This document shows positions 59,705 to 64,000 of a stretch of DNA of 64,000 nt, one piece after another; position 1 is the stretch's first letter; the number at the start of each line of letters is the position of its first letter. Origin of the DNA: Corynebacterium yonathiae (GTDB taxonomy: Bacteria; Actinomycetota; Actinomycetes; Mycobacteriales; Mycobacteriaceae); NCBI RefSeq assembly GCF_027570195.1, contig NZ_JAKMUZ010000001.1:150510-214509 (forward strand), given 5' to 3'. The notes below the pieces were generated by a model. That model saw only the letters and a list, made by a program, of their open reading frames with translations, ran no database searches and had not been told where the DNA came from. A program made the translations under genes and the position numbers.

Positions 59705-59715
59705 GCGCGATGCCC
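59690..59715 (+). terminator. Weak hairpin at the end of the TetR gene
   Basis: GGGCA (59690-59694) pairs with TGCCC (59711-59715), spanning the stop codon; TTTTT follows 11 bases later. It lies between the convergent TetR and hisS genes. Confidence 0.3.
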
Positions 59716-59729
59716 CCGGCTAGAGATTT

Positions 59730-61019
59730 TTAATCCTCGTCATGCATTTGCCGTGCAAGGGTCGAAACTAGGTCAGCGACGTTGACGTCGTGCTGCTCGT
59801 GAGCGGCTAGGTCCTTGAGTGCGACGGTGCCGTTTTCTAGCTCCTGTTCGCCGAGGACGAGCGCGAATCGAGCGCCGGCGCGGTCAGCTCCCTTCATCGC
59901 CCCCTTGAGTCCACGGTCTCCAAAGGACATATCCGCCGAAATTCCCGCCTTGCGGAGGTCATTGATAAGAGTGGTCATGGTGCGTTTTGCGGCTGAGCCC
60001 AAAGCCACACCGAAAACATCCACGCGGGAATCAACGCCATCGAGAGTGATGCCCTCTGCCTCCAGTGCCAAAAGGGCGCGATCTACGCCCAAGCCGTATC
60101 CGATGCCGGACAGGTCTTGACCGCCCAGCTGGGCCATCAGGCCGTCGTAGCGGCCACCGCCGCCGATTCCGGACTGCGCACCAAGGCCATCGTGAACGAA
60201 CTCGAAGCAGGTCTTGGTGTAATAATCCAAACCGCGAACCATACGCGGGTTAATCTCGTAGGCCACGCCCATATCATCCAGCATGCCGGTGACGGTTTCG
60301 AAGTGCTCCCGGCACTCATCATTGAGGTGGTCAAGCATCAAGGGGGCATCAGCAAGCTGCTCTTGCACCTCTGGACGCTTATCATCGAGCACGCGCAGCG
60401 GGTTAATCTCTGCACGATGGCGGGTCTCTTCATCCAAGTCGAGCTTGAAGAGAAACTCCTGCAGCTTCTCCCGGTAAGCCGGGCGGCAATTACGATCACC
60501 CAAGCTGGTGAGCTCTAGGCGGAAGCCAGTAAGTCCTAGCGCGCGGAAAGAACGATCTGCCAAAGCGATAACTTCGGCGTCTAGCGCGGGATCGTCGACG
60601 CCAATAGCTTCTACGCCTACCTGCTGCAGCTGACGGTAGCGACCAGCCTGGGGGCGCTCATACCGGAAGAACGGACCAAAATAGTTGAGCTTAACCGGCA
60701 ACTGGCCTCGGTCCAGATTGTGCTCAATGACCGAGCGCATCACGCCGGCGGTCCCCTCCGGTCGCAACGTCACGGAGCGCTCGCCTCGATCGGCGAAGGT
60801 ATACATCTCCTTAGACACCACGTCGGTGGACTCTCCGACGCCACGAGCAAAGAGCGCAGTGTCTTCGAAGATAGGCAGCTCAATGTGCTGGAAGCCGGAG
60901 AGATGTGCCTGCTCCACCATGGTCTGGCGCACCTTATAGAAAGCGGCCGACTGCGGCGGGAAATAGTCTGGGACACCTTTGGGGGCGGACAGGGCTTGGA
61001 ACTGCTTCTTTTTACTCAC
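59730..61019 (-). CDS. hisS: Histidyl-tRNA synthetase
   Basis: HisRS charges tRNA-His. The 429-residue class II enzyme has [12 protein letters not shown] at the start, motif 2 [19 protein letters not shown], the histidine-binding [13 protein letters not shown], and a C-terminal anticodon-binding domain ([10 protein letters not shown] onward). The GTG at 61019 ([13 protein letters not shown]) is five bases after the stop of the upstream hydrolase gene. GGAGG lies 13 bases before it, slightly far, so the start is probable rather than certain. Confidence 0.96.
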   Translation of the reverse strand: MSKKKQFQALSAPKGVPDYFPPQSAAFYKVRQTMVEQAHLSGFQHIELPIFEDTALFARGVGESTDVVSKEMYTFADRGERSVTLRPEGTAGVMRSVIEHNLDRGQLPVKLNYFGPFFRYERPQAGRYRQLQQVGVEAIGVDDPALDAEVIALADRSFRALGLTGFRLELTSLGDRNCRPAYREKLQEFLFKLDLDEETRHRAEINPLRVLDDKRPEVQEQLADAPLMLDHLNDECREHFETVTGMLDDMGVAYEINPRMVRGLDYYTKTCFEFVHDGLGAQSGIGGGGRYDGLMAQLGGQDLSGIGYGLGVDRALLALEAEGITLDGVDSRVDVFGVALGSAAKRTMTTLINDLRKAGISADMSFGDRGLKGAMKGADRAGARFALVLGEQELENGTVALKDLAAHEQHDVNVADLVSTLARQMHDED

Positions 61020-61024
61020 GGCTA

Positions 61025-61660
61025 TTACAGTACCTCCCTCAATGTTGCGAAGAAGGGATTGGTCGCCCTCTCCTTTCGCATCGTGGTGGTGGGGCCGTGC
61101 CCGGGCAAAAGGTCTAAGTTGTCTGCCAAGCTCCATACTGGGCCGGCGAGCGACTTTTGCATGGCATCGGGGTCCGAGTGAGGCAGGTCAGTGCGCCCAA
61201 TGGCACCGGCAAATAACACATCCCCAGTTAGTGCAAAGTCCTGCGAGACGATCATGACGCACCCCGGCGAATGCCCAGGCGCGTGTTTAAGGGTGAATTC
61301 ATGACCGAGCAGCTCTAGAATTTCCCCATCGCACAGCTCGCGGACGGTTTCGATGGGGGTCATGTGCGCGGCGTCGAAAAGCTCTTGCGCTTGCGCCGAA
61401 ACACCTTCGCCACGATCCAGCATGAATTTATCAGCGGGATGAATATAGACAGGGATATCAAGCTTTTTCGCTAGGGTGCCGGCGTCTCGGGTGTGGTCAA
61501 TGTGGCCGTGGGTAAGCACGATAGCCTCATAGTCCAAGTCATGCTCTAGGACTTTTTCCATCGCATCCATGCCGGGATCAACAATGAAGGCGCGACGGCC
61601 CTCTGAAATCACATAAGTATTGGTGTGAAAGGGGCCGGCAGTAAAACCGTAGATTTCCAT
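61025..61660 (-). CDS. Metallo-beta-lactamase fold hydrolase (glyoxalase II-like)
   Basis: The 211-residue protein has the zinc-binding HxHxDH motif in [10 protein letters not shown], plus [15 protein letters not shown] and LLPGHGP. It resembles glyoxalase II-type hydrolases. The ATG at 61660 ([17 protein letters not shown]) gives the family start. It lies directly upstream of hisS on the same strand, an arrangement common in corynebacteria. The real substrate is not known. Confidence 0.9.
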   Translation of the reverse strand: MEIYGFTAGPFHTNTYVISEGRRAFIVDPGMDAMEKVLEHDLDYEAIVLTHGHIDHTRDAGTLAKKLDIPVYIHPADKFMLDRGEGVSAQAQELFDAAHMTPIETVRELCDGEILELLGHEFTLKHAPGHSPGCVMIVSQDFALTGDVLFAGAIGRTDLPHSDPDAMQKSLAGPVWSLADNLDLLPGHGPTTTMRKERATNPFFATLREVL

Positions 61661-61743
61661 ACCCACCACCCTAGCTGCCGCCATAAAAAAGAGCCGGCCT
61701 CCCCCATCTTCTCAATGAGCGGAGACCCGAACCATCGGAATGA

Positions 61744-62240
61744 TTAACGCAATACGTCCCATACCTTTTCATAGTCCAGCTAGGTAACAACACCTAGCAC
61801 CATTTCAGTGTGGATGATTTTATGGTTTTCATCAGCCACCACCACGGACCGGGCAAGAAGACCTTCCAAGACGGAATCGCGTACGGTCACGCCGAACTTC
61901 TCGCCAAAGTCCGATCGAAATGCGGAGGCAGCGATGACATCGTTAATACCCTTAGTCGCACAAAAGCGCTTGAGGGTAAAGGGCAAGTCACGAGAAACGC
62001 AAAGAAGCCTAGTATTGTCTAGCTGCGAGACTTGTTCATGGAAGCGACGCAGTTGCTCCTGGCAGGCAGGGGTTCAATAGAGGGAAACATAGAGATAATA
62101 AGGCGCGTGCCCGCAAAGGTCTCATTGGTAATCTGACTCAGGTCGGTACCGATGAGTTCAAATTCGGGCAGCGGATCTCCCACTGCGGGAAGTTCACCTA
62201 CGGTGGGCGTTGGTGGATCGGTAAATTCTGGTTCAACCAC
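61744..62240 (-). pseudogene. tpx: Thiol peroxidase, broken by a frameshift and a stop
   Basis: The frame from GTG 62240 gives GELPAVGDPLPEFELIGTDL and FPSIE, then goes out of frame near 62072: GAACCCC lacks one base compared with the expected GAAACCCC. Restoring it yields PAC (peroxidatic cysteine at 62064-62062), QEQLRRFHEQVSQLDNTRL and LLCVSRDLPF (resolving cysteine). A second lesion, TAG at 61780-61782, cuts the C-terminus before LDYEKVWDVLR and the natural TAA at 61744-61746. Intact Tpx would reduce peroxides with thioredoxin. Confidence 0.85.
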
Positions 62241-62384
62241 GGAAAACTAGGGTACTTATGATTGAGTTGAAAAGCCATTAACTTGCCCTAATTCCGGTGC
62301 CTACGCTTTCCCCGCAGTATAGAACCGCTAAACTCGGTCAGGTTGAATCATGCCACCGAAAATCGCTAGAAAGGTTGACTCCCG

Positions 62385-63245
62385 GTGCCAAATAATCAAA
62401 AACGCGGCGAAGAGGCGTTGAGCAAGCTCGAGCGCGAACTAAAATCCCGCGAACGCAAGCAGAAGGCACGCCCGCTAGGCGTTGTTGCCGCTTCCCTCGT
62501 AGTAATCCTCGCTCTCGTGGGCGGCATCTACTTCCTGTCCACCCACGAAGGTGACGATGAGAACGTACAGGCTGAGGAGTCTTCTGCAGCTGAGACCTCG
62601 CAGGAAACCCCACAGGCAGAGCCCATCGCAGATAAGCGCGCAAAGGCCCTGCCGGATACCGTGACCTGTACGTACGAAGATAACGGTCAGGATGCCAACG
62701 GCGCGAAGAAGCCAGCGGGCAAGGACATTTCCACCAAGGGCACTGTCACTGTCTCCTTTGAGACCAATCAGGGCACCATTGAGATGGAGATGGACCGTGC
62801 CAAGGCACCGTGTACCACCAATGCGATTTCTGAGCTGGCTAAATCCGGCTACTACGATGACACCGTCTGTCACCGCATGACTTCGGGCGAACTCAACGTT
62901 TTGCAGTGCGGCGACCCAACCGGTTCCGGCTCCGGCGGCCCTGGCTTTAGCTTCGCTGATGAGTACCCCACCGACGAAGTAGATGAGAAGGACGCTCAGA
63001 ACCCCGTTATCTACCCGCGCGGCTCCGTTGCGATGGCCAACAGCGGCCCAGATACCAATGGTTCCCAGTTCTTCCTCAACTACGACGATTCCGAGCTGGC
63101 CCCGAGCTACACCTACTTCGCTACCATTACCGATAAAGGTATGGAGACGATGGACAAGATTGCCAAGAACGGCGTCGAAGGCGGCCAGCCGGATGGCAAG
63201 CCAGCCAAGGAAGTCAAGATCACGAAGGCAACCGTCAAGGCCTAA
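62385..63245 (+). CDS. Membrane-anchored peptidyl-prolyl cis-trans isomerase (cyclophilin)
   Basis: The 286-residue protein has a charged N-terminus, one membrane segment (GVVAASLVVILALVGGIYFL, about residues 32-51), an acidic linker and a cyclophilin domain (about 115-280) with CHRMTSGELNVLQCGDP, SVAMANSGPDTNGSQFFLNY and a following FATITDKGMETMD. It should speed proline isomerisation in exported proteins outside the membrane. The GTG at 62385 has AAAGG ten bases upstream. The domain has extra cysteines typical of actinobacterial secreted forms. Confidence 0.92.
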   Translation: MPNNQKRGEEALSKLERELKSRERKQKARPLGVVAASLVVILALVGGIYFLSTHEGDDENVQAEESSAAETSQETPQAEPIADKRAKALPDTVTCTYEDNGQDANGAKKPAGKDISTKGTVTVSFETNQGTIEMEMDRAKAPCTTNAISELAKSGYYDDTVCHRMTSGELNVLQCGDPTGSGSGGPGFSFADEYPTDEVDEKDAQNPVIYPRGSVAMANSGPDTNGSQFFLNYDDSELAPSYTYFATITDKGMETMDKIAKNGVEGGQPDGKPAKEVKITKATVKA

Positions 63246-63261
63246 GGGCTTTAAAAGCCCT
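63245..63261 (+). terminator. Palindrome after the cyclophilin gene
   Basis: AGGGCTT and AAGCCCT form a perfect stem around TAA, starting at the last base of the stop codon. No T tract follows, so termination strength is uncertain. Confidence 0.4.
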
Positions 63262-63599
63262 GCTTGACGACGCTCCCTATTCCCACTACTACCCAGACCC
63301 CTTACCAGGGGTAGAGAAGAAGCCTCGGCCGTTCCCCACATTTACTGTGGACGGATGCGCCGGGGTCTATTCTTTCCTTAAATTAAGCTGAGCCTACTTA
63401 TGAGGTTTAAGCTGCAGGAACAATAGAGCACTAAAAATCTCCTAGATCACATTAGCAACAAGAGTGAACAAGCAGAACACAGCGGGCTCTCAGCTAGTTC
63501 AGTGAGCAAATAACATCCTGCCAATACCGTTGCGGAAGCTTGTCAGTCTGTCTATTATTGGCACTGTCTTTCAATACCGAGCTTGTTAGGAATCAAAAA
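63246..63599. other. 354-base intergenic region
   Basis: No gene was recognised. It holds the palindrome after the cyclophilin gene, a bulged hairpin at 63329-63354 (CCGT/ACGG outer pair, CCACA/TGTGG inner pair), AT-rich sequence around 63370-63440, and a candidate promoter near its right end. Confidence 0.5.
63530..63558 (+). promoter_or_regulatory. Candidate promoter of the small secreted protein gene
   Basis: TTGCGG (63530-63535) and TATTAT (63553-63558) are spaced by 17 bases, 41 bases upstream of the start codon. The spacing and hexamers fit a housekeeping sigma promoter. Confidence 0.45.
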
Positions 63600-63959
63600 A
63601 TGAAGCTTTTCTTCCGCAAGGCACTCGTTGCCGGCGCAACCGCTCTGTCCGTCGCTTTCGCAGGCACCACCGTTGCCAACGCTGAGGACACCACCAACGG
63701 CTCTTCTTCCGAGGTAGCCGGCGTAGCTAAGGAACTGTTCAACTCCTCCTCCGCCGGCAACGACTACGCTTCTGACAAGGACGGCGAGTCCAACTCCAAC
63801 ACTGACGACTCCAAGAAGAAGGAAGACACCCGTACTTCCAAGGAGAAGGCAGACGACATCAAGGCTTGGATCGGCGTCTTCACCGCTGTCATCGGCGCCT
63901 TGGGCACCCTGTTTGCTTTCGCTAACAAGTACTTCGACCTGCCTTTCGGCACCAAGTAA
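63600..63959 (+). CDS. Small secreted protein of unknown function
   Basis: The 119-residue product has a clear signal peptide (MKLFFRKALVAGATALSVAF, cleavage probably after ANA at residue 29). A hydrophilic low-complexity region of Ser, Asn, Asp and Lys (about 40-82) follows. The C-terminal hydrophobic segment IGVFTAVIGALGTLFAFANK could insert in the cytoplasmic membrane or the mycolate outer membrane. TTAGGA precedes the ATG. I do not recognise a family; a cell-envelope peptide is an inference. Confidence 0.72.
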   Translation: MKLFFRKALVAGATALSVAFAGTTVANAEDTTNGSSSEVAGVAKELFNSSSAGNDYASDKDGESNSNTDDSKKKEDTRTSKEKADDIKAWIGVFTAVIGALGTLFAFANKYFDLPFGTK

Positions 63960-64000
63960 GATAAGCGCTTCATAGCGATTCTTAAGCCGCTCCATTCCAT

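Overview
The window looks like a chromosomal segment of a Corynebacterium or a close relative. The evidence is the gene content and order: a pyr operon running into mihF, gmk, rpoZ, coaBC, metK and priA, then an alaS-to-nusB shikimate cluster, with tandem YbjN genes, the CE1758/CE1759-type luciferase pair, many GTG starts with AAAGG-type ribosome binding sites, and moderately high G+C. No rRNA, tRNA, CRISPR array, insertion sequence or phage gene was recognised.

Layout. (1) 1-13.8 kb, minus strand: pyrR-pyrB-pyrC-carA-carB-pyrF, followed by mihF, gmk, rpoZ, coaBC, metK and the 5' part of priA. This block makes UMP, GMP/GDP precursors, CoA and S-adenosylmethionine. A hairpin overlapping the pyrR ribosome binding site looks like a PyrR-controlled leader. 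(2) 13.8-15.2 kb, plus: a TIGR01777-type SRPBCC/epimerase protein. (3) 15.2-32.0 kb, minus: the unusual region, a four-gene cluster encoding an SNF2-type helicase, a 1559-residue Eco57I-class adenine methyltransferase, a 2223-residue YprA/DruE-like DEAD/DEAH helicase with DUF1998 and a C-terminal nuclease-like domain, and a UvrD-like helicase with a RelE-like N-terminus. This is best read as an anti-phage system related to DISARM and Druantia. (4) 32.3-34.3 kb: two YbjN genes (plus) and a polyphosphate kinase 2 (minus).

(5) 34.3-47.2 kb, minus: alaS, ruvX, mltG, aroE, a short A24 peptidase, aroC, aroK, aroB, aroQ, pepQ, efp and nusB in transcription order, interrupted by a plus-strand SGNH hydrolase gene with a frameshift. 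It joins most of the shikimate pathway to translation and transcription factors. (6) 47.3-51.9 kb, minus: rarA, a kinase-fold phosphotransferase and aspS. (7) 52.1-59.7 kb, plus: a zinc metallopeptidase, a PiT phosphate transporter, a HEPN-like/CBS protein, a luciferase-like monooxygenase with its FMN reductase, L-serine dehydratase and a TetR regulator. (8) 59.7-64 kb: hisS and a metallo-beta-lactamase hydrolase (minus), a tpx thiol peroxidase gene carrying two lesions (minus), a membrane-anchored cyclophilin (plus), and a small secreted protein (plus).

The main points for follow-up are the four-gene defence candidate, the two damaged genes (tpx and the SGNH hydrolase), the HEPN-CBS fusion, and the pyr leader. 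Function calls are from reading motifs by eye; no database search was run.
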